From Stenotrophomonas maltophilia (GTDB lineage Bacteria; Pseudomonadota; Gammaproteobacteria; Xanthomonadales; Xanthomonadaceae): a stretch of DNA of 48,614 bases. Where the stretch lies: assembly GCF_003970865.1 (NCBI RefSeq), contig NZ_RXLZ01000041.1, forward strand, positions 1 through 48,614, given 5' to 3'. The notes under the pieces were generated by a model that searched no databases, was not told the DNA's origin, and saw only the letters and a program-made list of their open reading frames with translations. Positions 9,493-19,703 of the stretch are shown in pieces; position 1 is the first letter of the stretch; the number at the start of each line of letters is the position of its first letter. Made by a program: the position numbers and the translations under genes.

Positions 9493-9539
9493 GCCGAGCA
9501 TCGGCTCGGCTCTACAGTAGATCCACGCCATGCGTGGAT
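9492..9539. repeat. SMAG-type REP dimer (GTAG-headed hairpins, head to head)
   Basis: Two short hairpins each begin with GTAG. One is on the minus strand (9515-9492; arms AGCCGAGC and GCTCGGCT) and one on the plus strand (9517-9539; arms ATCCACGC and GCGTGGAT). GTAG-headed imperfect hairpins are the known SMAG REP family dispersed in S. maltophilia genomes. The pair overlaps the last base of the CDP-glycerol-family gene and lies between it and the convergent ydbT, a typical REP location; it may stabilise both 3' ends. Confidence 0.85.
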
Positions 9540-9563
9540 GCGTGACCCCGCTCGCGGTAGTGC

Positions 9564-11102
9564 TTACCAGCGCAGCTTGCGCCGCGCCAGCGCTGCCGCC
9601 AGCTGTTCCATCACCTGTTGCGCCTGTGCCTGCGGCAGATGGTGCAGGGTCAGCGCCACATCGCCATGCGCGCCGGCGGTATCCAGCTGCAGGCTGCTGG
9701 TGCCCAGCAGCCTGTCCAGCGGCGAGCGCTGCAGGCGCAGGCCCTGCACCTTGTCCAGCTCGGCCCAGCGCCACCAGCGCTTCCACCAGCCGCCGCGCAC
9801 CGCCACATAGTGTTCGTCCAGGTACCAGCCCATGCGTGCCATCTGCCGGTGCGCGACCAGCAGCGCCACTGGCAGCCACGCCAGCACCAGCAGGCCCCAT
9901 GGCCCCCACCGCCAGTACGCGGCCGCAGCCAGCAGCGGCACCAGCACCAGTGCGCCCAGGCACAGCCGCCACCAGCCGCGCTGCGGAATGGACTGCCACT
10001 GTGCCGGCGGCCATTGCAGTTGAGGCAATAAATGCTGCACCAGCTGCGTGCAGCGCTCGCTCGACGCCAGTGGCGCGAGTTCGCGCAGGGCGCGGTCCTC
10101 ATCGCGCGCAGGGCCACCGGCGGCGCTGTCGATGCGCAGCTGGCGCAGCCCGAACCAGCGATGCAGGGTGGTTTCGCGCAGGGTCCAGGCCTGGATGCGG
10201 CGACGCGCGACACTGCTGCGGGTGCGGCTGAGCAGGCCGGCCGAGACGGTCAGGCGGCGGTCCTGCTCGCTGAGGGTGAAGCCGTGGTAGCGCAGCAGGG
10301 TCAGCACCACCGACAGCGCACGCAGCGCCAGCCATCCCAGCAGCAAGGCTGCGGCCAGCAGCAGGAAGGCGCCGGCCACGCCGGGATGCAGGTGGCTTGC
10401 ATAGCCGAAGGCTTCCCGGCCGCCACGCTGGATGGCATCGTCCATCACCGGTCGCGGCACGGTCTGGAACAGCACACCGAAGGCGGCGATCGCCAGCGCC
10501 CAGCCACGGTTGGAGAGCAGGCCCATGCGCACCACGTCCCAGCTCGACAGGTGCAGCAGCACCTGTTCGGTGTCGGCATCGGTGATCGAGGGGGCGGCGA
10601 CAACGTCGGCGGCCTGCGGCGCCTGCCCGCGCTGGCGGACCAGCCGTTCCAGCGCCAGCGCCTGGTCCAGCTTCAGCACCCGCATTTCCGCTTCCGGGCG
10701 CACGCCACCGGCCGATTCCAGGCGCAGCTCGGCCACACCGAACAGGCGGTGCAGCGGGTTCTGCCTGACCTCCACGTTGTGGATGCGCGCGAATGGAATC
10801 TCGCGCCGGTTGCGCGCGAGCAGGCCGCTGCGCACGGTGATCGCATCACTGCCGATACGGTAGCGGTAGCTGAGGTACTGCAGCACCGAGACCAGTACCA
10901 GTGCGGCAATCGCCGTCAGCGGAATCAGCTGGGCCCACATCGGGTCGCGGTCGCCGCGCTGGCCGAACACCAGCAGCGCGACCAGCGGCAGGAAATAATG
11001 GCGCAACTGCATCAAGAGTACGAACAGCCACGACCACGGATGCAGTCGGTGGTCCTCGCCACCGGCGGGCAGTGCTGCAGGCAGAGGCGGTGGCAGGCTC
11101 AC
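9564..11102 (-). CDS. PH domain (DUF304) membrane protein, YdbT-like
   Basis: A 512-residue membrane protein with three bacterial PH (bPH2/DUF304) repeats. Each repeat shows the pattern YRIGSDAITVRSGLLARNRREIPFARIHNVEVRQNPLHRLFG, repeated as HGFTLSEQDRRLTVSAGLLSRTRSSVARRRIQAW and again near the C-terminus as EHYVAVRGGWWKRWWRWAELDKVQGLRL. Hydrophobic helix pairs lie between repeats. I chose the GTG at 11100-11102, which overlaps the upstream ydbS-like stop in a GTGA arrangement, implying translational coupling. The role of the YdbS/YdbT pair is not well defined; envelope function is assumed from topology. Confidence 0.87.
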   Translation of the reverse strand: MSLPPPLPAALPAGGEDHRLHPWSWLFVLLMQLRHYFLPLVALLVFGQRGDRDPMWAQLIPLTAIAALVLVSVLQYLSYRYRIGSDAITVRSGLLARNRREIPFARIHNVEVRQNPLHRLFGVAELRLESAGGVRPEAEMRVLKLDQALALERLVRQRGQAPQAADVVAAPSITDADTEQVLLHLSSWDVVRMGLLSNRGWALAIAAFGVLFQTVPRPVMDDAIQRGGREAFGYASHLHPGVAGAFLLLAAALLLGWLALRALSVVLTLLRYHGFTLSEQDRRLTVSAGLLSRTRSSVARRRIQAWTLRETTLHRWFGLRQLRIDSAAGGPARDEDRALRELAPLASSERCTQLVQHLLPQLQWPPAQWQSIPQRGWWRLCLGALVLVPLLAAAAYWRWGPWGLLVLAWLPVALLVAHRQMARMGWYLDEHYVAVRGGWWKRWWRWAELDKVQGLRLQRSPLDRLLGTSSLQLDTAGAHGDVALTLHHLPQAQAQQVMEQLAAALARRKLRW

Positions 11103-11599
11103 AGGGCGTCGGCGTCCTGGTCGAGCTGGTGGGACAGGGTATCGCGCAGGCGCTCGGCGTCCGCCTCGTCCAGGCCGCTCACGGTCACTGCGCTCATGCG
11201 GGTGCCGGCGGTGTGCACGATCAGCGTGGCCAGCCCGGCGCGGCGTTCCAGTGGTCCGCGGCGCAGGTCCAGGTGCTGCACGCGCGACAGGGGAATGCGT
11301 GTTTCCAGCTGCCACATCAGGTCACGGCGCAGGCCCAGGCCCTGTGCGTCCAGCCGCCAACGGGTGCGAACCAGGCGGCGGTGGCCGAGCCATGCGCCAC
11401 ATGCAGCCCCCACCAGCAGCCCGAGGGCTGCGACCCACACACCGCCGGGCAGATCGAAGAACCACCATGCAGCGGCCAGCGGCAGGCCCGGCACAAACAG
11501 GCCGCCGAAGGCGCCTTCCAGTGCGGCCAGCCGCGCGGCGCGGCGCGGCAGCGACTGCCAGGCATCGGTGGGCGGAGCAGTAAGGGGAACGTCGGTCAC
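11099..11599 (-). CDS. PH domain (DUF304) membrane protein, YdbS-like
   Basis: A 166-residue protein with two transmembrane helices (about residues 35-80) followed by one bPH2 domain with TRWRLDAQGLGLRRDLMWQLETRIPLSRVQHLDL. The GTG at 11597-11599 is preceded by GGAG at a 5-base spacing, which I prefer over the GTG further upstream at 11647. It is translationally coupled to the downstream ydbT-like gene. The same gene pair occurs in Bacillus and many proteobacteria. Confidence 0.85.
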   Translation of the reverse strand: MTDVPLTAPPTDAWQSLPRRAARLAALEGAFGGLFVPGLPLAAAWWFFDLPGGVWVAALGLLVGAACGAWLGHRRLVRTRWRLDAQGLGLRRDLMWQLETRIPLSRVQHLDLRRGPLERRAGLATLIVHTAGTRMSAVTVSGLDEADAERLRDTLSHQLDQDADAL

Positions 11600-11674
11600 G
11601 CGGGCTCCGTCAGGTGGCAGGGCGGGCGGTGGCGGCCGTGGCCGCACCGCGCAGACGGTAGCAGGTCGGCTGCG

Positions 11675-12808
11675 TTACTGGGCAGCCTGGATCAGCGCGT
11701 CCACATCCAGCATATGGCCGGCACGATCGGCCTTGGTACGCAGGTAGTGTTCGTTCTCGGCGGTGATCTCGCCGGTGACCGGAATGCAGTCCAGCACTTC
11801 GATGCCGGCATTGCGCAGGCGCTGCGCCTTGGTCGGGTTGTTGCTGAGCAGGGCCACGCGCGAAATGCCGAGGCCACGCAGCATGGCCACCGCGCTGCCG
11901 TAGCGGCGCTCGTCGGCACCGAAGCCCAGCTGTGCGTCGGCGTCGATGGTGTCCAGGCCGTCGTGCTGGTAGCCGTAGGCGCGCATCTTGGCGGCAATGC
12001 CGGTGCCACGGCCTTCCTGGTCCAGGTACAGCAGCACGCCACCGCCCAGCTCCTTCAGCTTGCGCAGGCCACGCCGCAGCTGGTCACCGCAGTCGCACTT
12101 GAGCGAGCCGAACAGGTCACCGGTCAGGCACGAGGAGTGCACGCGCACCGGCACCACCGCCGACAGGTCCGGTTCGCCGACGATGATCGCGACCTGGTCA
12201 CGCTGGGCGACGCCACCACGGAACACCGCGAACGTGGTCATGCCAACATCGCGCAGCGGTACCGGCGAACGCGCCACCAGTTCGTAATCATGCGCGGCAT
12301 GTGCTGCGCCCTCGGCGAGGTCGCACAGCGCCACCTCGGCCGCGCCCTCGAAGGTGCGGTCTTCGGCGTCCAGGCGCACCGCCACCATGGCCGGCAGCAA
12401 CAGGCCGAGGCGGGCCAGTTCCACCGCGCCTGCATCGAAGGCGTCACCGGCGCTCCAGCCGTCCGGCATCGGGCCCGGTTCGCGCAGGTAGCCCAGCGAG
12501 GGCAGGGCATCGAAGGCAACACCGGCCAATGGCAGGCGCGCACCTTGCGGGGCCTCCACGCCAAGCACGCGGGCGCGGGTGGTGGTCAGGAACAGGTAAT
12601 GCCGCTCGCGGGCGGCATTGGCGAAGGCGGCGAAGCTGCTGGCCGTGGCGCTGTCCAGCGCGATCACCGCCAGGCGCTGGCCCTGGTCATCGTGGAGCAG
12701 CACCGGGCGACCGGCACGCAGTTCGGCAACCGCGCGCTCGCAGCGGATCGCGGCCGGATCGCCGAACAGGGAAGAAGCAGACATGGCAGGACCGGGGGAG
12801 GCGGACAT
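11675..12808 (-). CDS. ribA: GTP cyclohydrolase II with atypical N-terminal domain
   Basis: Opens GTP to give the first riboflavin precursor. The C-terminal ~200 residues have the zinc-binding HSSCLTGDLFGSLKCDCGDQL (Cys227, Cys238, Cys240) and the LYLDQEGRGTGIAAKMRAYGYQ loop. Residues 1-180 are an extra domain with only vague resemblance to DHBP synthase (RibB); the acidic active-site residues of RibB (such as the DDE-type loop) are not visible, so I do not call it bifunctional. The start is the ATG at 12806-12808, with an alternative at 12784. It is not linked to other rib genes here. The length of 377 residues is nearly twice that of E. coli RibA. Confidence 0.9.
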   Translation of the reverse strand: MSASPGPAMSASSLFGDPAAIRCERAVAELRAGRPVLLHDDQGQRLAVIALDSATASSFAAFANAARERHYLFLTTTRARVLGVEAPQGARLPLAGVAFDALPSLGYLREPGPMPDGWSAGDAFDAGAVELARLGLLLPAMVAVRLDAEDRTFEGAAEVALCDLAEGAAHAAHDYELVARSPVPLRDVGMTTFAVFRGGVAQRDQVAIIVGEPDLSAVVPVRVHSSCLTGDLFGSLKCDCGDQLRRGLRKLKELGGGVLLYLDQEGRGTGIAAKMRAYGYQHDGLDTIDADAQLGFGADERRYGSAVAMLRGLGISRVALLSNNPTKAQRLRNAGIEVLDCIPVTGEITAENEHYLRTKADRAGHMLDVDALIQAAQ

Positions 12809-12893
12809 CGCAGTCTCTATGGGGGCGCCGGCGCCGTATTCAACGTGGTGCGGCCGCCGGTCGCAGGGGCCGGCGGCCTGAGTGGAGCGGCCG

Positions 12894-13814
12894 TCAGTGG
12901 GGATGTTCTTCGGTCGCGTAGGGGTCTTCCTCGCCACTGCCCGGTGGCCGCAGCGTATAGCGCTTGTAGGTCCACTGGTACTGCGCCGGGTCGCGACGGG
13001 CGATGCGCTCGATGCCGGCATTGAGCGCGGTGGCGGCCACCTGCGGGTCCGGGTCGGCCACGGCCGGGTCGGTCGGCTCTATGTGCAGGGCGAACTCCAT
13101 GTCCGGCCCGATGCGCTCGCACCAGCCATACAGCACGGTGGCGCCGGTGCGCTCGGCCAGCCGGTTGACCAGGGTCATGGTCAGCGCCGGCACGCCGAAG
13201 AACGGCACGAACACGCCATCGCCGGCCTTGGGCTGCTGGTCGGGCAGGATGCCGGTGGCACCGCCGTCCTTGAGCACCTTGAACAGCTGGCGTACGGCCG
13301 GGCCCTCGGCACGCACCTGCTGTACGTTCTGGCCGCCCCGCACCAGCTGCAGGAAGGCATCGCTGGCCTCGTCCTCCGGTGGCTTGTAGACGATGGCGAT
13401 CTGCCCGCGCGAGGCCAGCCACTGGTTCAGCAGCTCCCAGTTGCCGAAGTGCGGCGCCGCCACGATCACGCCCTTGCCGCTGGCCAGCGCCGCGTCGTAC
13501 AGGGCCTCGCCGTGGCGCTGCTTCAGGTGCAGGCGCAGGTTGTCGGCCGGCGCCTGGCTCCACAGTCGCAGGGTCTCGATGGCCTGCAGGGCGGTGGAGC
13601 GCAGCAGCTCCCGGTGCAGGCGGTCACGCGCGGCGCCGTCCAGGTGCGGGTAGGCCAGTTCCAGGTTGCGCCGGGTGACGCGGCTCTCACGGGCGTTGAG
13701 ACTGATCCAGGTCCAGGACAGGGCACGGGCGATTCCCCGCAGCAGCGGCCAGGGCAGGCGGGCGAACAGGGTGGTGGCGCGGTAGACCAGCCGGGCTTTG
13801 CGTTGCGGATTCAT
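12894..13814 (-). CDS. lpxL: Lipid A late acyltransferase (LpxL/HtrB family)
   Basis: Adds a secondary acyl chain to Kdo2-lipid IVA or a related intermediate at the inner membrane. The 306-residue product starts at the ATG at 13812-13814 (MNPQRKARLVYR). It has the N-terminal hydrophobic anchor, the catalytic HFGNWE (His122...Glu127, an H-x4-E dyad), and the acceptor-side GILPDQQPKAGDGVFVPFFG block typical of LpxL/LpxM. Residues after 290 are an acidic, His-rich tail. LpxL against LpxM cannot be decided by eye. Confidence 0.92.
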   Translation of the reverse strand: MNPQRKARLVYRATTLFARLPWPLLRGIARALSWTWISLNARESRVTRRNLELAYPHLDGAARDRLHRELLRSTALQAIETLRLWSQAPADNLRLHLKQRHGEALYDAALASGKGVIVAAPHFGNWELLNQWLASRGQIAIVYKPPEDEASDAFLQLVRGGQNVQQVRAEGPAVRQLFKVLKDGGATGILPDQQPKAGDGVFVPFFGVPALTMTLVNRLAERTGATVLYGWCERIGPDMEFALHIEPTDPAVADPDPQVAATALNAGIERIARRDPAQYQWTYKRYTLRPPGSGEEDPYATEEHPH

Positions 13815-13875
13815 CGGCGCCAGTTTAGCCAAGGGCGCTGCTATCGTGGCCGGCCCCGTTCATTAGGAGCCCACG

Positions 13876-14316
13876 ATGCTCGTCCTGATCCAGCGTGTCA
13901 GCCAGGCTGCCGTCCACGTCGATGATGAAGCGGTCGGCCAGATCGGCCCGGGTCTGCTGGCGCTGGTGGGCATGGAGCCGGGCGATACCGAGGCCCAGCT
14001 GCGGCGCATGGCCGAGCGCCTGCTGGGCTACCGGGTGTTCGCCGACGAGGCCGGGAAGATGAACCGGTCGCTGCGCGACACCGGAGGCGGCCTGCTGCTG
14101 GTCAGCCAGTTCACCCTGGCGGCGGATACCCGCTCGGGCATGCGGCCCAGCTTCACCAGCGCCGCACCGCCGGACGAGGCTGAACGCGGGTTCAATCGGT
14201 TTGTCGAGATCTGTCGTGAAAATCACGCGCCAGGGGTGGAAACGGGCCGATTTGGTGCCCATATGGTCGTCAGCCTGGTCAATGACGGTCCCGTGACCTT
14301 CCTTCTCAGGCCCTAG
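13876..14316 (+). CDS. dtd: D-aminoacyl-tRNA deacylase
   Basis: Releases D-amino acids (and Gly mis-charged on tRNA-Ala) from tRNA. The 146-residue product has the family start [16 protein letters not shown], the active-site SQFT (77-80) and the cross-subunit Gly-cisPro loop in NDGPVTF (137-143). It is divergent from the lipid A acyltransferase gene; only 61 bases separate the two starts. Length and motifs are complete. Confidence 0.97.
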   Translation: MLVLIQRVSQAAVHVDDEAVGQIGPGLLALVGMEPGDTEAQLRRMAERLLGYRVFADEAGKMNRSLRDTGGGLLLVSQFTLAADTRSGMRPSFTSAAPPDEAERGFNRFVEICRENHAPGVETGRFGAHMVVSLVNDGPVTFLLRP

Positions 14317-14354
14317 GCCGCCGGGACCACCGCCCGGCAGGCGGGGCCCCGGGC

Positions 14355-14363
14355 TGGTATAAT
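14355..14363 (+). promoter_or_regulatory. Extended -10 promoter of rpoD
   Basis: TGG at 14355-14357 followed by a perfect TATAAT at 14358-14363 forms an extended -10 element, 44 bases before the rpoD start. No good -35 hexamer is seen at the expected distance, which is usual for extended -10 promoters. Transcription would begin at about 14370. Confidence 0.75.
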
Positions 14364-14406
14364 GCTACGTTCCCTATTTCTCCCTAGCCGGTGGCGCGAG
14401 CACTAC

Positions 14407-16260
<1,854 letters not shown>

Positions 16261-16288
16261 TTTCCAGCGGCTGTTGAAGCGTTGAGAG

Positions 16289-16313
16289 AAACCCCGCTTC
16301 GGCGGGGTTTTTC
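16289..16313 (+). terminator. Intrinsic terminator after rpoD
   Basis: A perfect 9-bp stem (AAACCCCGC 16289-16297; GCGGGGTTT 16302-16310) with a TTCG tetraloop is followed by a T-rich tract (16308-16315). It lies 28 bases after the rpoD stop codon. Confidence 0.93.
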
Positions 16314-16365
16314 TTTGGGTAGCGCCGGGCCGTGGCCGGTGGAATTTATGAGGAATTCGCAATTT

Positions 16366-16490
16366 TTACGTAACATTATTCTTGATGTCTCTCCCTGCAT
16401 TCTTCACAAAAATCCTTGAGAAACAGTGAGTTTGAATCTTATTTCGGCTTGCTGTCCGCGCTCTTTTGCGATAAATACGTAACACTATTT
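16366..16490. promoter_or_regulatory. Two direct repeats (possible operators) upstream of yjjJ
   Basis: The block ACGTAACAYTATT occurs at 16368-16380 and again at 16477-16489, both followed within a few bases by TGTCTC. The first copy has a complete TTACGTAA palindrome (16366-16373). The spacing of 109 bases, the AT-rich setting between the rpoD terminator and yjjJ, and the second copy lying 19 bases from the yjjJ start suggest repressor binding sites. YjjJ itself carries an N-terminal helix-turn-helix-like segment, so autoregulation is possible; this is inference. Confidence 0.55.
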
Positions 16491-16507
16491 GTCTCCAAGG
16501 CCCGCCC

Positions 16508-17908
16508 ATGGCCCGCCACGCGCTCCTGAGACCCCAGGACCTGATCGCCCAGCTTCCCCCCGGCCACCCACAGCCGGCGGCCGCGTTGGCCGAGCGCCTG
16601 GGCGTGAACCGCATGGCCCTCAGCCGCCTGGTCGCGGCCAGTGGCGATCAGGTCGTGCGGCTGGGGCAGACGCGCGCCACCGCCTATGCGCTGCGCCAGC
16701 CCTCGCGCGTGGGCAGCGAATGGCCGCTGTACCGCCTGCGCGAAGACGCCACGCTGGAAGAGCTGGGCCGGCTGATCGCGCTCAGTGGCGACACCTTCCA
16801 CGTGGACGCCAGCCGTGCCCGGTCCAACCTGCTGCGCGCGCCCGACGGCGATATAGCCGCCTTCTTCCCCGGTCTGCCGTGGTATCTCGATGACCTGTGC
16901 CCGCAGGGCTTCCTCGGCCGCAGCTTCGCGCATGGCCGTGCGCGCGGCTTGGGCCTGCCTTCGGATCTGACCCGCTGGCAGCGCGACGACGTGCTGGTGG
17001 CGCTGGTGCAGGGCGGCGGAACCGAGATCGGCGACCTGCTGCTGGGCGCTGATGCCGTGCAGGCGGCCCTGGCCGCGCTGGATGCACCGCCTGATCGCGT
17101 GGCTGCACGCGACCGGCCGCAGCAGTACCCGCAACGCGCACGCGCCGCGCTGGCCGGCGAAGACGTGGGTTCATCGCCTGGGGGCGAGCAGCCCAAGTTC
17201 ACCGCCACGGTGGAAAGCGAAGGCGGGCGTCGCGCGGTGATCGTGAAGTTTGCCCAGCCCGATGGCGGCGAGGCTGCGCAGCGCTGGGCCGACCTGCTGG
17301 TGTGCGAACACCTCGCACTGGAAACCCTGCGCGCCGCTGGTGCGGATGCCGCCAGTAGTGAGTTGCTGCAGACGCCCACGCATACCTTCCTGGAAGTGAC
17401 GCGCTTCGACCGCAGCACCGATGCGCTCGGTCGCCGTGGCTTCGTTTCGCTGCTGTCGATCTCGGCCGCGTTTACCGGCGAAGCGACGCTGGAATGGCCG
17501 CGCGCGGGGGCGCAGCTGCAGGCGTTGGGCTGGCTGTCTGCCGAGACCGTGCGGGCCATGGCGCGGCTGCATGCGTTTGGTCGGTTGATCGGCAACAGCG
17601 ACATGCACCAGGGCAACATCGGTTTCCATTTAGTCGATCGTGGCCCGCTGCCGTTGGCGCCGGCCTACGACATGTTGCCGATGTCGTTGGCACCGTCGCG
17701 GTTGGGTGTGCTGCGGCAGGATGTGGTGCTGGAGGCTGTGGCGCCGCGTGAGAGCGGCGAACTGGAGCATCTGCGCTGGGCGGCGCCGCTGGCCAGTGAG
17801 TTCTGGGAGCGCGTTGCGGGCGATGCGCGGGTGCGGTCGGACGGATTGCGCGCGCTGGCGAGGGAGAATGCCGGGCGGGTCAGGGCGATGGGGGCGCGGT
17901 TCGGGTGA
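16508..17908 (+). CDS. yjjJ: HipA-family toxin YjjJ
   Basis: A HipA-like Ser/Thr kinase-fold protein of 466 residues. The N-terminal ~70 residues look like a winged helix (LAERLGVNRMALSRLVAA), a feature of YjjJ that normal HipA lacks. The kinase-like C-terminal part has the SPGGEQPKF loop (about 223-231), the catalytic-loop segment GRLIGNSDMHQGNIGF and the metal-binding YDMLPM. E. coli YjjJ is described as a HipA-type toxin without its own neighbouring antitoxin, and no hipB-like gene is beside this one either. The small downstream gene starts 6 bases later and could be co-translated. Confidence 0.88.
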   Translation: MARHALLRPQDLIAQLPPGHPQPAAALAERLGVNRMALSRLVAASGDQVVRLGQTRATAYALRQPSRVGSEWPLYRLREDATLEELGRLIALSGDTFHVDASRARSNLLRAPDGDIAAFFPGLPWYLDDLCPQGFLGRSFAHGRARGLGLPSDLTRWQRDDVLVALVQGGGTEIGDLLLGADAVQAALAALDAPPDRVAARDRPQQYPQRARAALAGEDVGSSPGGEQPKFTATVESEGGRRAVIVKFAQPDGGEAAQRWADLLVCEHLALETLRAAGADAASSELLQTPTHTFLEVTRFDRSTDALGRRGFVSLLSISAAFTGEATLEWPRAGAQLQALGWLSAETVRAMARLHAFGRLIGNSDMHQGNIGFHLVDRGPLPLAPAYDMLPMSLAPSRLGVLRQDVVLEAVAPRESGELEHLRWAAPLASEFWERVAGDARVRSDGLRALARENAGRVRAMGARFG

Positions 17909-17914
17909 TATCGA

Positions 17915-18166
17915 GTGACGCATGAGGTGCTGCAGGATGAGCGCGAGGATCGGCTGGGGTTTGCCCGACGTACGACGTATGCGTTGCTGACGCTGTCTGG
18001 CCCGGGATTGGTCGAGGGATTTGGCGGCAGCAACCAGCCGGGACTGGAAGCAGCGAGAAGGACTGTGGCCCTGTTCCAGGCGCATCTGCGGCAGATGCAG
18101 TACTTCGCGGAGATTGCCGAGGTGCGACTGGAGCAGGTGGCCAAGGCGCTGGCTGTTGGTGCCTGA
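17915..18166 (+). CDS. Hypothetical protein downstream of yjjJ
   Basis: An 83-residue frame beginning with a GTG, 6 bases after the yjjJ stop. I do not recognise it. The C-terminal half (from about residue 45) is predicted helical, with charged and hydrophobic periodicity. Codon use is high-GC like its neighbours. Its tight spacing to yjjJ suggests an operon; it could be a candidate partner for the kinase, but nothing in the sequence proves that it is translated. A longer opposite-strand frame covers the same bases and I regard that as a shadow. Confidence 0.5.
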   Translation: MTHEVLQDEREDRLGFARRTTYALLTLSGPGLVEGFGGSNQPGLEAARRTVALFQAHLRQMQYFAEIAEVRLEQVAKALAVGA

Positions 18167-18210
18167 GTAGCGGGCTAGGGGCGCGCTCAACTACACTGTG
18201 ACGCTGCGCC

Positions 18211-18286
<76 letters not shown>

Positions 18287-18295
18287 TAAAAAACA

Positions 18296-18327
18296 GGCAC
18301 TTAGGCTTCTGCCTAAGTGCCTTTTTT
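18296..18327. terminator. Bidirectional terminator between tRNA and integrase
   Basis: A perfect 11-bp stem (GGCACTTAGGC 18296-18306; GCCTAAGTGCC 18311-18321) with a TTCT loop has six T on the right and an A-rich tract on the left (18287-18294). It can end both the tRNA transcript and the convergent integrase transcript. Confidence 0.9.
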
Positions 18328-18332
18328 GCGCC

Positions 18333-18356
18333 GCCGGGAAAATGCCCGGGAAAATT
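18333..18356. repeat. Left copies of CCGGGAAAA repeat (possible integrase arm sites)
   Basis: The motif CCGGGAAAAT occurs twice (18334-18343 and 18346-18355) between the att core and the integrase stop. Close copies lie near the other att site (27207-27216 and 27260-27270). Repeats flanking both att cores are what integrase arm-type sites look like; this is inference. Confidence 0.5.
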
Positions 18357-19078
18357 CAGCGCTTGCGCGGTGGTTTCACGACTGGCACGTCGTGATCGTA
18401 GCGCCCCGTCGTGGTCGGTGATTTGTGCCCGGCCGCGTCCTGCTTGTCGCCACGGTTGCCCTCGGTGTCGGTAATGCCCCGGTGCTTGAGACCGTGCATC
18501 GAGAACCGCTCGTCTTCCTCAATCACTCCCTCGCTCATTGCCATGCGAATGAAGCGTTGCCAGGCACTGGACATTGAAGACCGGGCGATAGGGTTGCCTG
18601 TCTGTTCCACCAAGAGGAAGCGCTGCTCCGGCCTGATGGGCACAGGGAAGTTGCGACCCTTGCGGTTCCAGATCGCGTTACGTCGAGTGACCAGCGCCTC
18701 CCATGCCTCGATCATTTCCTCGTTCCATTCCGTGACTGATGCGCGCGATCCCTTCCGTCGTTCGCCGTGTACGCCCTGGTCCAGGCGGTGGGCGTCGGTA
18801 AGGGGGCAGACTTCGATGCCGCGCAGACGCGCACTGAAAGCCAGCACCATCGCCGGGGCGATGTATGCCGGGCAGCTGCCCTTTGTATGAGGGCGCCGGG
18901 CGCCACGCTCACGCGCGAAGGCAAGCACCTTCGCGAAAGCATCCGGGGTTGGCATCTTGTGCTCGCGTGCTTCCTTCGCCTGTCTAACGCCTTGTGCCGG
19001 GTTGCTCTTGCAGTAGCCGTGCCGGACTCCCCACGCCAAGGTGCGACGCAGGTAGCGGAACTGGTGGTTGGGCGACAT
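18356..19078 (-). pseudogene. Phage tyrosine integrase, truncated at its N-terminus
   Basis: The C-terminal ~240 residues of a tyrosine recombinase are present: part of the core-binding domain (NHQFRYLRRTLAWGVRHGYCKSNPA), then the catalytic domain with ARLRGIE (first catalytic Arg), HGLKHRG (the HxxR box with Lys in the last place), AGHKSPTTTGRYDH (conserved Gly-His and the nucleophile Tyr). The N-terminal arm-binding domain is missing: upstream of about 19070 the sequence becomes the 3' half of tail gene D on the other strand. The stop is at 18356. Without the arm-binding domain, integration activity is unlikely. Its position next to the tRNA att site is as expected. Confidence 0.88.
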
Positions 19079-19703
19079 TCTCGGCGCCATTGCCGGCGAG
19101 CATTCGCTGCGCACATCCGTAGCCGCGGATCTGGCCGGCGTTGCCATTGCCCACCTCGATCAAGCCAACGAGAGCGATATCAACCTGCTCACACGCCTGG
19201 GTAAACGCTTCGACGCCGTGGCCACGGTGAAGGCCGGCACGCTGATCTTCGCGCCCATCGGTGCAGGCACCACAGCCAGCGGCCAGCCACTGCCTGGCGT
19301 GCAGATCACGCGGGCTTCGGGTGACCAGCACCGCTACAGCGTCGCCGACCGCGAGAAGTTCACCGGCGTGCGCGCCTATTGGGGCGACCGCAAGTCGGCA
19401 CGCCGCACAGGCGTGCTGGTGGGCAAGGCGGACAACGAAAAGAAGCTGCAGCCGACCTATGCCACCGCGCAGGAAGCGCGGCAGCACGCCGAGGCTGAGT
19501 TCAAGCGACTGGACCGTGGCACCGCGCAACTGAGTTATCGGCTCGCCGTTGGACGCGCCGATATCTACCCGGAGCAGACGGTTAACGTCAGTGGCTTCAA
19601 ACCCGAAATTGATGGCACCGACTGGCTGGTGGCCAAGGCCACGCACACCATCGACGCCAGCGGCGGTTTCACTACTGCGCTAGAGCTTGAACGTGGCTCT
19701 TAA
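19068..19703 (+). pseudogene. Phage late control/tail protein D, 3' half
   Basis: About 211 residues of the C-terminal part of P2 gpD-like protein: GDILGAIAGEHSLRTSVAADL is the usual middle segment, followed by the FDAVATVKAGTLIFAPIG block and a typical end (TDWLVAKATHTIDASGGFTTALELE). The N-terminal half is not in front of it; it lies on the opposite strand at 21455-21817. The frame begins at the breakpoint with the integrase fragment, where the two overlap by about 10 bases. Its stop codon overlaps the stop of the convergent PIN gene (19700-19703). Confidence 0.85.

Noticed and set aside
10901..13024. 707-residue plus-strand frame across ydbS, ribA and the start of lpxL
   Set aside because: Antisense to three supported genes; no family resemblance.
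17630..18190. 186-residue minus-strand frame beyond yjjJ
   Set aside because: Antisense to the yjjJ C-terminus and the 83-residue gene; basic/Gln-rich shadow composition, no ribosome site.
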